DNA from: Bog-756 sp963813525
GTDB taxonomy: Bacteria > Actinomycetota > Acidimicrobiia > Acidimicrobiales > RAAP-2
DNA: 64,000 nt
Assembly: GCA_963813525.1 (NCBI GenBank)
Contig: CAWEZI010000003.1
Coordinates: 248,001-312,000 of the forward strand
Direction: 5' to 3'
A program made the position numbers and the translations under genes. Positions 8,455 through 16,760 of the stretch are shown here, one piece after another; positions within the stretch are counted from its first letter, which is position 1, and each line of letters begins with the position of its first letter. The notes under the pieces are model-generated. The model did no database searches. It worked only from the letters and a program-made list of their open reading frames with translations, and was not told where the DNA came from.

Positions 8455-9713
8455 CCGATCTCTTCTCTCTCCATCGGGACCGGCACGAAGAACCGGGCCA
8501 TCATGTCGTCCTGGCTGGGCCCGCGTTTCTTCTTACCTTTCGTCCGTCCGAAGATGCGGGCCGCCACGAACAGGACCAGGACGATGGCCATCAGGATGAA
8601 GGCCGCCTGGAAGGCCAGCTCGTAGGTCACCTTGCTGGCCGCCTGAAAGTTCGACCACACGTCCAAGGGCAGCGCGTCCTGCCGCTGGGAGAGCGGATTG
8701 GAGTTGATGAACTCGGAGCCGACCGCGGTGAACAGCAGCGGAGCGGTCTCGCCCACGATGCGCGCCGTACCGAGCAGAACGGCGGTGACCACCCCCGAGC
8801 GGGCCGTGGGCAGCACCACTGACCAGACCGTCCTCCACTGGGGGGCGCCGAGGGCCAGCGAGGCCTCCCGAAGTCCACCGGGCACCACCCGGAGCACCTC
8901 CTCGACCACCCGGGTGACGGCCGGCAGGAACATCACTATCAAGGCCAGCGACGCCGCGAACCCCGACTGCGGGAGCACATGGGTGAGGATGAGCATCGAG
9001 TAGATGAACACGCCGGCCACGATGGAGGGTGTGCCACTCATGGCGGTCACCACCGTTCGCACCAGGCGGACGCCCCGGCCGCCGACCTCGTTGAGGAAGA
9101 TGGCGGTGGCCACGGCCAGGGGGATGCCGATGGCCGCGGCGATGGCCACCTGCTCGAACGTGCCGATGATGGCGTGGAGGATCCCCACCGTCTGGAGGGC
9201 GTTGGGATTGGCCGGCTCGAACTTGCTCTGATCCTTGCTGAACAGGTCCCCCCAGTGGATCGAGGGAATGGCCTTCACCGCCACCCACACCACGATGAAG
9301 ACCACCAGCCCGATGGCCAGGAAGGCGGCGCTGGTAGCGAGGATGGCGACCACCCGGTCGGTGGCCGTCTGGCGTTCGACGACCTGGGTCGTGGTGATCC
9401 AGGTGAGGGCTAAAAAGACCACGTACCAGCACACCAGGAAGCCCATCGCCCCCGACAGCAGGGTGAGCTGGTAGAAGACCACCCACACCAGGGCCAGGGA
9501 GGAGAGGGCAGCGAGGACCAACAACAGCACGTCCCTCCGCCCGAAATCGCTCGGTCGCAACGGCGTCGGCAGGCGCCTGGGCGTGGGTGGTCGGGGCGGG
9601 GAACCGACTACTTCGCCGGTGACCGGCCCGGACACGGCAGTGCCGGTGGACGCCGAGGTGGTGGGGATGAGCACCCCCGGAGGCGCCGAGGGAAGGTCGG
9701 CCCTGGTGCTCAC
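8451..9713 (-). CDS. pstA: Phosphate ABC transporter permease PstA
   Basis: A 420-residue inner-membrane permease. After a roughly 75-residue Pro-rich cytoplasmic extension come several hydrophobic helices. The ABC-permease coupling loop is clear (EASLALGAPQWRTVWSVVLP followed by GTARIVGETAPLLF), the hallmark of PstA. The extension makes it longer than typical PstA (about 280-300 residues). Start and stop both overlap the neighbours by ATGA, so translation is coupled to pstC and pstB. Confidence 0.93.
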   Translation of the reverse strand: MSTRADLPSAPPGVLIPTTSASTGTAVSGPVTGEVVGSPPRPPTPRRLPTPLRPSDFGRRDVLLLVLAALSSLALVWVVFYQLTLLSGAMGFLVCWYVVFLALTWITTTQVVERQTATDRVVAILATSAAFLAIGLVVFIVVWVAVKAIPSIHWGDLFSKDQSKFEPANPNALQTVGILHAIIGTFEQVAIAAAIGIPLAVATAIFLNEVGGRGVRLVRTVVTAMSGTPSIVAGVFIYSMLILTHVLPQSGFAASLALIVMFLPAVTRVVEEVLRVVPGGLREASLALGAPQWRTVWSVVLPTARSGVVTAVLLGTARIVGETAPLLFTAVGSEFINSNPLSQRQDALPLDVWSNFQAASKVTYELAFQAAFILMAIVLVLFVAARIFGRTKGKKKRGPSQDDMMARFFVPVPMEREEIG

Positions 9714-10708
9714 AGGTCCACCCCAGCGCCACTGCGCGACCGGTTGACGATGCGTGAGGCGATCAGGTTGATGACCAGAGTCATGGCGAAGAGGACGAAC
9801 CCGCAGAAGAGGAGGTCCTGGGTGCCCAGGGTGCCGCCCTCACCCACGTGGTCGGCGATGAGCTGGGCGATAGTGGAACCACCGTGCTGGAGGACGTTCC
9901 ACCCCAGGGTGAAGGTGCCACCCAGGATGATCGATACGGCGATGGTCTCCTCCAGGGCCCGTCCCAACCCGAGCATGACCGCCCCGATCATCCCCCCCCG
10001 CCCGAACGGGAGGACCACCGTGCGGATCATCTGCCACCGGCTGGCTCCCAAGGCCAGGGCGGCTTCACGCTCGCCGGCCGGAGCGAGGGAGAACACCTCC
10101 CTGCTGATCGAGGCCACGATGGGGACGATCATCAACCCCACCACCAGGCCGGCGAGGAAGATCGAGGCGTTGAGCGGCGGGCTGGTCACCTGGAAGAAGG
10201 GGATGAACGCCAGGTGGCGGGACAGCCAGGTGCTGAAGCCCACCACGTTGTCCTGCAGCTCGAACACGGCCCACAATCCGTAGATGATGCTCGGGATGGC
10301 GGCGGCCAGGTCGACCATGGCGATCAGGGACCGACGGCTCCAAGCCGGTGCGTACTCGCTCAGGAACAGCGCCACGCCGATGGCCACCGGCGTGCCCACG
10401 ATCATGGCCACGATGGCCACCTCGATGGTCCCCACCAGAGAGGCCAGCACGCCGTAGGTGGGATGACTTCCGAGCGTCTGGAACCCCGACCGCGAGAAGA
10501 ACCGCCATCCCGCCTTTTCGAAGGCCGGGTAGCCCTTCCAGAACAGGAAGAAGCCGATGAGGAACAGCAGCACCAGCACGAAGTAGCCGGCGGCCCGGAC
10601 GCCGCCGCGGAAGAGGGTGTCCTCGAGGCCGTGCTCTTCGGCGATCACCAGCGGCTTGGGAAGCGGCTCACCCTCCGTGACCCGTGGCAGGTCGATGGTG
10701 TCTGACAT
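9710..10708 (-). CDS. pstC: Phosphate ABC transporter permease PstC
   Basis: A 332-residue permease and first gene of the operon. It has a hydrophobic N-terminal helix (YFVLVLLFLIGFFLFW) and the coupling loop EREAALALGASRWQMIRTVVLP with GLGRALEETIAVSIILGG, typical of PstC. The ATG at 10708 is preceded by AAAGG at about -12 and GAGGA directly before it. A PHO-box-like element lies about 100 bp upstream, fitting induction under phosphate starvation. In most bacteria pstS leads this operon; here the binding proteins come last. Confidence 0.95.
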   Translation of the reverse strand: MSDTIDLPRVTEGEPLPKPLVIAEEHGLEDTLFRGGVRAAGYFVLVLLFLIGFFLFWKGYPAFEKAGWRFFSRSGFQTLGSHPTYGVLASLVGTIEVAIVAMIVGTPVAIGVALFLSEYAPAWSRRSLIAMVDLAAAIPSIIYGLWAVFELQDNVVGFSTWLSRHLAFIPFFQVTSPPLNASIFLAGLVVGLMIVPIVASISREVFSLAPAGEREAALALGASRWQMIRTVVLPFGRGGMIGAVMLGLGRALEETIAVSIILGGTFTLGWNVLQHGGSTIAQLIADHVGEGGTLGTQDLLFCGFVLFAMTLVINLIASRIVNRSRSGAGVDL

Positions 10709-10808
10709 TCCTCAGGCCTTTCTGGCTGCTCAGATCTCACGCCGAAGTGACCCAGATGGCGCGGAAGGCGCTTACAAACTGCGAGGTCCGGACCCGGAAT
10801 CTACCGGT

Positions 10809-10830
10809 CGAAGGTAAACTGCCGGCTAAC
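10809..10830 (-). promoter_or_regulatory. PHO-box-like double direct repeat before pstC
   Basis: On the minus strand two adjacent 11-mers, GTTAGCCGGCA and GTTTACCTTCG, resemble the 11-bp direct-repeat units (GTTCACC-type) bound by actinobacterial PhoP. They lie about 100 bp before pstC. The match is partial, so this is a candidate site. Confidence 0.5.
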
Positions 10831-10909
10831 TTTTCGCGATGCCACGATGATCATTGTGTGATCGCAGCAGGACCTGGGTGGACGGCTCCCCTGGCCCGCT
10901 GTCGGAGCC

Positions 10910-11623
10910 TCAACCGGCCAGCCCGATCAGCTCGCCCCTCCCCACCAGCAGGGTGACCGTGGCATCGGTAAACACCAGGTGGTGCTGGCTGTCGATCTCT
11001 ATGGGGAGAAGCGAAGCGGTGCCTGCCTTGGTGTAGGGAGGCGCCTTCTCCAGTTGGGCGATCAGCCGGGCGATGCCGATCCCGTCGGCGCGGTTCTGGT
11101 GCTCCAGACCGTCCACGCTGACCCAGTAGAGGGAATGGCCGCCGCAGGACAGGAAGAAGGCCAGCCACTTCCCCCCCGTGGCATCCGTCCACACCACAGG
11201 CTCCGCCACCTGGATGGAGTCACCGCTCGGGATGACGCCCACCTTGGTACCGGTACCGGGGCCGGCATACAGATCGGTGCCCCCGGGGAAGGCCACGCTG
11301 TCCACCATGCCCGTCCCGCCGTGGGACTTGATGTGCTGCAGCGCGTCGGTGGCCGACTGGTCTGCCTCGAACGGAGGGAACGGCGGTTTAAGCCCCTGGG
11401 GCTCGCCGTCCGGAATGCTGCCGTTGAATTCGTAGGTGCAGCCCTGGAGGGTGAAGTCGGGGGGCTCGACGATGGCACGGGTGGAGGCGGCCGGCGGCGG
11501 TGTGCTCGCACCGGTACCGCTGCCACAGGCGGCCGCCGCCACCGCCGCCAGGCAGACAAGAGCGACGGCTACGGCCCGCGACGCCAGCGAGGCGGGCAAC
11601 GGAACCGGTCCAAGCTGTCTCAT
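10910..11623 (-). CDS. Predicted lipoprotein with SH3-like C-terminal region
   Basis: A 237-residue protein. I chose the internal ATG at 11623 (MRQLG...) because it gives a compact signal peptide ending in the lipobox-like AAAC and has AGAGG upstream. The mature part contains YAGPGTGTKVGVIPSGDSIQV, which resembles a bacterial SH3-type repeat, and a WLAFFLSCGGHSLYWVS segment. It is probably a membrane-tethered extracellular protein of unknown function. It lies upstream of pstC on the same strand, but a 200-bp gap containing the PHO-box candidate separates them, so they are probably separate units. Confidence 0.65.
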   Translation of the reverse strand: MRQLGPVPLPASLASRAVAVALVCLAAVAAAACGSGTGASTPPPAASTRAIVEPPDFTLQGCTYEFNGSIPDGEPQGLKPPFPPFEADQSATDALQHIKSHGGTGMVDSVAFPGGTDLYAGPGTGTKVGVIPSGDSIQVAEPVVWTDATGGKWLAFFLSCGGHSLYWVSVDGLEHQNRADGIGIARLIAQLEKAPPYTKAGTASLLPIEIDSQHHLVFTDATVTLLVGRGELIGLAG

Positions 11624-11806
11624 CTGCCTCTGCTCCGGTCGATCGGATCGGCCCCCGGTGGAGCCGGGCCCAGTTCTGGCACGGCGGGCGGCCCGTGTCA
11701 AAGCAGGAAGCCCGAAAACACCCAGAAATCACCTTCCGGTTACCGGGCCGTCACGGCGTGTTCACCGGTCGGCCGCGCCGGCCCCGGTACAGCCTGGGCA
11801 CAGACC

Positions 11807-11812
11807 TAGAGT
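11807..11812 (+). promoter_or_regulatory. -10 hexamer of a leaderless transcript
   Basis: TAGAGT ends 6 nt before the ATG at 11819, the leaderless arrangement seen at many starts in this window. Confidence 0.5.
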
Positions 11813-11818
11813 GGGCCC

Positions 11819-11983
11819 ATGGACGGGAAGGTAATGCGATGGGCGAAGGCCCTGGCGGTGCTGGCCGTGGTCGTCGCCATCATCAACCGGGTGCGAGGGT
11901 CAGGGTCGGCTGGCGGAGATGTTCCGACGATCGGTGGCGACACCTGGCCGCCGGTCCCGGTCAACGCCGGCCGCCACCACTGA
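11819..11983 (+). CDS. 54-residue single-pass membrane protein
   Basis: A short gene from ATG 11819 to TGA 11983. The peptide has a basic start (MDGKVMRWAK), one hydrophobic helix (ALAVLAVVVAII) and then a hydrophilic tail with the striking motif GGDVPTIGGDTWPPVP. A -10 hexamer sits 6 nt upstream and codon use matches the neighbours. The Pro/Gly/Asp motif looks conserved-protein-like rather than random. It runs convergently to serA. I do not know its function. Confidence 0.6.
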   Translation: MDGKVMRWAKALAVLAVVVAIINRVRGSGSAGGDVPTIGGDTWPPVPVNAGRHH

Positions 11984-12028
11984 GTCCGGGTCCCGTACCG
12001 TCGACTCCACCGGGTCACCGCCCGGCGA

Positions 12029-13594
12029 TCACGACTCCACCGTGTGCACGTCGCTGATCCCCGGTGCCCCGCGCAGCTTGGCCAGGGCATCGTCAGGAAC
12101 CGTTCGGTCGGTGGACAGAACCATGAGGGCGGTGTTGCCGGTGGCCGACGGTCCCACCGCCATGGAAGAGATCGACACCTGAGCCTCGCCCAGGATGGTC
12201 CCAACGGCGCCGATCATGCCGGCCCGGTCGTCGTTACGCACCACCACCATGTGCGGGGCGGGAGGAACCTCCACGGTGTGGTCGTCCATCATCACCAGTC
12301 GGGGCTCGGTCCGCACCCCGGTCAGGGTGCCGGCCACCGAGTGGTCACCGCTGCGCAGCGTGACCAGGTTGACGTAGTCGTGCGCGGTAACTGTCGACGT
12401 CTCGCGCACCTCCAGTCCCCGCTCGGCGGCCAGCTGAGGGGCGTTGACGTAGCTGACCGGCTCCTCGGTGGCCGCCGCGAACATCCCCTTCAGCACGGAC
12501 AGGGTGAGGATGCCGGTGCCGGCACCAGCCAGACCGCCCTGGTACTCGATATCCAACCGGTCGGGCAGGCCGTCGTTGAGGCACGAGAGGATCCGCCCCA
12601 ACTGTTCGGCCAGACCCATGAAGGGCCGGACCGTCTCGGACACATCTGTGGCGGCCACGTTGACGGCGAAGGGGACGAAGTCACCGTTCAGCGCCAGGAT
12701 CACCTGCTCGGCGATGGTCACCCCGGCTTTGTCCTGAGCCTCAGCCGTCGACGCCCCCAGGTGGGGGGCGACCACGACCGATGGCAGTTCGAACAGCGGC
12801 GACTCGGTGGTGGGCTCCTTGGCAAAGACATCGAGACCCGCCCCCTGCACGTGGCCGGACCGAATGGCCTCGGCCAGCGCCTCCTCGTCGACGATCCCGC
12901 CGCGGGCCGTGTTGATGATCCGGATGCCCGGCTTGGACTTGGCCAGCAGATCCTTCCCGATCAACCCCAACGTCTCGGCGTTCTTCGGGAGATGGACCGT
13001 CACGAAATCGGAGACGGCCATCAGCTCGTCGAGGTCCATGAGCTCGACCCCCATGTGCTTGGCCCGGTCGGCCGACACGAAGGGGTCGTAGGCCACCAAC
13101 CGCATGCCGAAGGCGAGGGCCCGCTGGGCCACCAGCGCACCGACCCGTCCCAGGCCGACCACGCCCAGGGTCTTCCCGTGCAGCTCGACGCCCTCCCACT
13201 TGGAGCGCTCCCATTTGCCCGCCACCAGTGCGGCGTGGGCCTGAGGGATGTTCCGCGCCTGGGCCAACAACAGGGCCATGGCCTGCTCGGCGGCCGACAG
13301 GATGTTGGACTGCGGCGCGTTCACGACCATGACGCCGCGGTCGGTGGCCGCGGCCACGTCCACGTTGTCCAGCCCGATGCCGGCCCGGCCCACCACCACC
13401 AGCTCGGTCCCCGCCTGCAACACCTCGGCCGTCACCGTGGTGGCCGACCGGATGACCAGAGCCTGGGCGCCGACCACCGCCGTCAGCAGCTCCCCGGGAG
13501 ACAGATCGAGCTGCACGTCGACCTGATGGCCGGCTTCGGCCATCAGTTCCAGGCCGGCCGGCGCCAACTTTTCGGTGACCAGCACCCTACCCAT
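12029..13594 (-). CDS. serA: D-3-phosphoglycerate dehydrogenase
   Basis: A 521-residue enzyme that oxidises 3-phosphoglycerate to 3-phosphohydroxypyruvate, the first step of serine synthesis. It has the NAD-binding fold with GVVGLGRVGALVA, catalytic-site motifs NTARGGIVDEEAL and VVAPHLGAST (catalytic His), then the intervening domain of the long actinobacterial form and a C-terminal ACT domain (VVVRNDDRAGMIGAVG), which suggests serine feedback. I start at ATG 13594 (MGRVLVTEK), preceded by AAAGGA; upstream in-frame sequence is not conserved-looking. The next aminotransferase and serC make a serine-pathway cluster. Confidence 0.95.
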   Translation of the reverse strand: MGRVLVTEKLAPAGLELMAEAGHQVDVQLDLSPGELLTAVVGAQALVIRSATTVTAEVLQAGTELVVVGRAGIGLDNVDVAAATDRGVMVVNAPQSNILSAAEQAMALLLAQARNIPQAHAALVAGKWERSKWEGVELHGKTLGVVGLGRVGALVAQRALAFGMRLVAYDPFVSADRAKHMGVELMDLDELMAVSDFVTVHLPKNAETLGLIGKDLLAKSKPGIRIINTARGGIVDEEALAEAIRSGHVQGAGLDVFAKEPTTESPLFELPSVVVAPHLGASTAEAQDKAGVTIAEQVILALNGDFVPFAVNVAATDVSETVRPFMGLAEQLGRILSCLNDGLPDRLDIEYQGGLAGAGTGILTLSVLKGMFAAATEEPVSYVNAPQLAAERGLEVRETSTVTAHDYVNLVTLRSGDHSVAGTLTGVRTEPRLVMMDDHTVEVPPAPHMVVVRNDDRAGMIGAVGTILGEAQVSISSMAVGPSATGNTALMVLSTDRTVPDDALAKLRGAPGISDVHTVES

Positions 13595-13642
13595 GGGGTT
13601 CCTTTCGTTCGGTGATCGGAGGCAACGCCGCAACCCCCACCA

Positions 13643-14848
13643 TCAGGAGGCGTCGCTGAACAGCTTGGCCAGGCGGGAGACCCCCTCGACCAAGTCGTCG
13701 TCCCCCAGGGCATAGGACATCCGGAAGTAACCAGGGGCACCGAAGGCCTCGCCCGGCACCACCGCCACCTTGGCTTCCTCGATGGCCAGTTCGGCCAGTT
13801 CGGTGCTCGAGGTCGACCGGCGGCCCCGGATGTCGCGGCCGTAGAGCCCCTCCACCGAGGGGAAGGCGTAGAAGGCGCCTTCGGGCAGGATGCAACTGAC
13901 GCCCTCGATCTCGTTGAGCATGGCGTGGATGATGAGGCGTCGACGATCGAAGGCCCGCCGCATCTCCTCGGCTGCGGTCAGGTCTCCGGACACGGCGGCC
14001 AGGGCCGCCCGCTGCGACACGTTGGCCACGTTGGAGGTCTCGTGCGACTGCAGGTTGGTGGCCGCCGTCACCACGTCGGCGGGCCCGATCATCCATCCCA
14101 CCCGCCATCCGGTCATGGCGTAGGTTTTGGCCACACCGTTTACCACGATGCACCGATCCACCAACTCGGGCACCAGCACTGGCATGGAAAAATGCTCGGC
14201 TCCGCCGTACACCAGGTGCTCGTAGATCTCGTCGGTCACCACCCACAACCCTCTTTCCGCCGCCCACCGGCCGATGGCCTCCACCTCGCCCCCGGGATAG
14301 ACCGCTCCGGTGGGGTTGGACGGCGAGACGAACAGCAGCACCTTGGTCCGCGGGGTGATAGCCGCATCGAGCTGGTCGAGGGTGACACGGAAACCACTCG
14401 AAGCGTCGGTGGCGATGACCACCGGAACCCCGCCGGCCAGGGTGATCACTTCGGGATAGGTGGTCCAGTAAGGGGCGAGAACCAGCACCTCGTCGCCGGG
14501 GTCACACAGAGCGGCGAAAGCGTTGGCGATGGCCTGCTTGCCGCCGTTGGTCACCAGGATCTGGGAGGCGGCCACTTCGAGTCCCGAGTCCCGGAGGGTC
14601 TTGGCCGCCAGCGCCTCGCGCAGCTCGGGCAGCCCGGCGGTGGGCGTGTACTTGTGGTTACGCGGGTCGCGGCAGGCCGCCTCGGCGGCGACCACGATGT
14701 GTGCCGGCGTGGGGAAGTCCGGCTCGCCGGCCCCGAACCCGATGACATTCTCACCCTGGGCCTTCAGCGCCTTGGCTTTGGCATCCACGGCCAGAGTGGC
14801 CGAGGGGGAGACGGCGGCGATCCGCGCCGACAGGCGACGCTCGCTCAT
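13643..14848 (-). CDS. Class I aminotransferase, aspartate-aminotransferase type
   Basis: A 401-residue fold-type I PLP enzyme. GAGEPDFPTPAHI, SPSNPTGAVY, VVTDEIYEHLVY and the PLP-lysine motif NGVAKTYAMTGWRVGW are present, with the C-terminal Arg region YFRMSYAL. It most closely resembles the Ib aspartate/prephenate aminotransferase group. I start at 14848 (MSERRLSARI), where family similarity begins, although the Shine-Dalgarno is weak. It lies 48 bp upstream of serA on the same strand and may be co-transcribed with it, and it is divergent from serC. The exact amino donor is not decidable from sequence alone. Confidence 0.9.
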   Translation of the reverse strand: MSERRLSARIAAVSPSATLAVDAKAKALKAQGENVIGFGAGEPDFPTPAHIVVAAEAACRDPRNHKYTPTAGLPELREALAAKTLRDSGLEVAASQILVTNGGKQAIANAFAALCDPGDEVLVLAPYWTTYPEVITLAGGVPVVIATDASSGFRVTLDQLDAAITPRTKVLLFVSPSNPTGAVYPGGEVEAIGRWAAERGLWVVTDEIYEHLVYGGAEHFSMPVLVPELVDRCIVVNGVAKTYAMTGWRVGWMIGPADVVTAATNLQSHETSNVANVSQRAALAAVSGDLTAAEEMRRAFDRRRLIIHAMLNEIEGVSCILPEGAFYAFPSVEGLYGRDIRGRRSTSSTELAELAIEEAKVAVVPGEAFGAPGYFRMSYALGDDDLVEGVSRLAKLFSDAS

Positions 14849-14913
14849 GGCCCGGTCACGACGCCCGAGCCGGCCGGGCCCAGGCCGATTTCTGTGGCGA
14901 AAATCATGGTGCC

Positions 14914-16071
14914 ATGATTCCATACGTGACCGACTCCCCCGACATCGCCATCCCCGACCACCTACTGCCGCTCGACGGGCGTTTTGGCTCCGGACCCTCC
15001 AAGGTCAGACCGGCGGCCGTCGACGCCCTGGGCGCCGCCTCCGGCCACTACCTCGGGACCAGCCACCGCCAGAAGACGGTCAAGTCGGTGGTGGGCAGCC
15101 TGCGAGAGGGACTGGCCCACCTGTTCTCCCTTCCCGGCGGGTACGAGGTGGTCCTGGGCAACGGCGGGACCACCTCCTTCTGGGACGCCGCCACCTTCTG
15201 CCTCATCGAGAGCAAGAGCCAGCACCTGAGCTTCGGCGAGTTCTCGTCCAAATTCGCGGCCGCCGCATCCGAGGCCCCCCACCTGGAGCAGCCGGAGATC
15301 ATCACCTCGGAGGTCGGCACCCACCCGCTGCCGGTGGCCCGGGAGGACATCGACCTCTATGCCCTCACCCACAACGAGACATCCACCGGGGTGATGATGC
15401 CCATCCTGCGACCCGATGGTGCCCGACCGCCCGGCGAGGGCGGTGGGTTGGTGGCGGTCGACGCCACTTCGGGAGCCGGCGGCTTGCCGGTCGATGCCAC
15501 ACAGTTCGACGCCTACTACTTCGCCCCCCAGAAGTGCTTCGGATCCGACGGTGCGTTGTGGGTGGCCCTCCTCTCACCGGAAGCGCAGGACCGGATCGGC
15601 CGTATCGCCGCCCAACCGCGATGGGTGCCCGCATCGCTGGACCTGACCATCGCCCTCGACAATTCGAAGCTCGACCAGACCTACAACACGCCGGCTCTGG
15701 CCACCCTGTTCCTGTTCGAAAACCAGGTGAGTTGGTTCAACCAGAACGGCGGTATGGCCTTCTCCAACGGCCGGTGCGACAAGAGCGCGGAGATCCTCTA
15801 CACCTGGGCCGAAAGCTCGGATTTCGCCACGCCGTTCGTCCAGCGCGAACAGGACCGGAGTCACGTGGTCGCAACCATCGACTTCATCGACGACGTCGAC
15901 GCATCGACGGTGGCCTCGGTGCTCCGGGCCAACGAGATCGTCGACACCGAGCCCTACCGGAAACTGGGGCGCAACCAACTCCGGATCGCCATGTTCCCCG
16001 CCATCGACCCCGACGACGTTGCCTCTCTGTGCGCCTGCATCAACTACGTGGTGGGCGCACTGGCCGGCTGA
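14914..16071 (+). CDS. serC: Phosphoserine aminotransferase
   Basis: A 385-residue PLP enzyme converting 3-phosphohydroxypyruvate and glutamate to phosphoserine. It follows the mycobacterial-type SerC pattern: RFGSGPSKVRP at the start, LGTSHRQ, LGNGGTTSFWD, HNETSTGV and the PLP-lysine motif YFAPQKCFGSDGALW. The ATG at 14914 is used; a GTG at 14926 is possible. It is divergent from the aminotransferase gene with only about 65 bp between starts. With serA it covers two of the three steps of the phosphorylated serine pathway; serB is not in the window. Confidence 0.93.
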   Translation: MIPYVTDSPDIAIPDHLLPLDGRFGSGPSKVRPAAVDALGAASGHYLGTSHRQKTVKSVVGSLREGLAHLFSLPGGYEVVLGNGGTTSFWDAATFCLIESKSQHLSFGEFSSKFAAAASEAPHLEQPEIITSEVGTHPLPVAREDIDLYALTHNETSTGVMMPILRPDGARPPGEGGGLVAVDATSGAGGLPVDATQFDAYYFAPQKCFGSDGALWVALLSPEAQDRIGRIAAQPRWVPASLDLTIALDNSKLDQTYNTPALATLFLFENQVSWFNQNGGMAFSNGRCDKSAEILYTWAESSDFATPFVQREQDRSHVVATIDFIDDVDASTVASVLRANEIVDTEPYRKLGRNQLRIAMFPAIDPDDVASLCACINYVVGALAG

Positions 16072-16103
16072 GGCGTCCACCGAGGCACCGGGACGGTGCC
16101 GTG

Positions 16104-16109
16104 TATCGT
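16104..16109 (+). promoter_or_regulatory. -10 hexamer of a leaderless lipoprotein transcript
   Basis: TATCGT ends 6 nt before ATG 16116. Confidence 0.5.
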
Positions 16110-16115
16110 GCGCCC

Positions 16116-16697
16116 ATGCACCTGCCCGTCCGCACCGTCCGGATACTGTGCGCGGCCTTCGGCGCCCTCCTCCTCCCTGTCGCACTCAGCGCCTGCTCGA
16201 GTTCAACGTCGTCCACCACCACCACTACCAGCACCACATTGCCCGGCACGACCAAGGACATCAGCAAGACAGCGTGCGCGCTGATGTCCCCGGCCGAGGT
16301 CAGCTCGATTGTGGGAACGACCGTCGGCACGCCCACCGCCGTCGTCGACAAGACGGTGACGACCTGCCGCTACAAGGCATCCAAGCTCTCCCAGTCGGTG
16401 CTCATCGAATACCAGCTCGACGCCACGGGAACCTCGTTCAGCTCGGACCGATCGGAGATCGAAACGCGAGAAGGCACCGTTACCGAGATCAGCGGACTGG
16501 CCGACGAGGCCTATTACTTCACCGTCAAGTCGGGCGGCCAGACGGTGAACACCGTAGTCACCCTCCAAGGTTCGCTCCAGACCATTGTGACCAGCACCAG
16601 TTCACTGAGTCGAGTGGAGGACCTGGCCGATGCCATCATCAACAAGATCAAAGCCGGAAGCCCGGCCAGCAGCACATCGACATCGTCAACCGGCTAG
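16116..16697 (+). CDS. Lipoprotein of the DUF3558-like type
   Basis: A 193-residue protein. A signal peptide ends in the lipobox LSAC (Cys about residue 27), followed by a Ser/Thr-rich linker and a small domain with ACALMSPAEVSSIVG and TTCRYKASKL; these paired Cys and the LMSPAEV motif resemble actinobacterial DUF3558-type lipoproteins. The start is set by the leaderless -10 signal and the signal peptide; a longer open frame upstream overlaps serC in another frame and is not protein-like. Function unknown; it is probably cell-surface exposed. Confidence 0.75.
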   Translation: MHLPVRTVRILCAAFGALLLPVALSACSSSTSSTTTTTSTTLPGTTKDISKTACALMSPAEVSSIVGTTVGTPTAVVDKTVTTCRYKASKLSQSVLIEYQLDATGTSFSSDRSEIETREGTVTEISGLADEAYYFTVKSGGQTVNTVVTLQGSLQTIVTSTSSLSRVEDLADAIINKIKAGSPASSTSTSSTG

Positions 16698-16717
16698 CCC
16701 CCTCGTTCACCAGGGGG

Positions 16718-16743
16718 GACCGGGTGCCGGCGGTCACCCGGTC
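16718..16743. terminator. Bidirectional hairpin between convergent genes
   Basis: GACCGGGTG pairs with CACCCGGTC across an 8-nt loop, between the stop of the plus-strand lipoprotein gene and the stop of the minus-strand phosphodiesterase gene. Confidence 0.5.
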
Positions 16744-16760
16744 GGCATCATCCCCCTGCG

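Noticed and set aside
14523..16115. Long plus-strand frame leading into the lipoprotein at 16116
   Set aside because: It is an antisense shadow of the aminotransferase gene and then an alternate frame of serC; the lipoprotein signal peptide starts at 16116.
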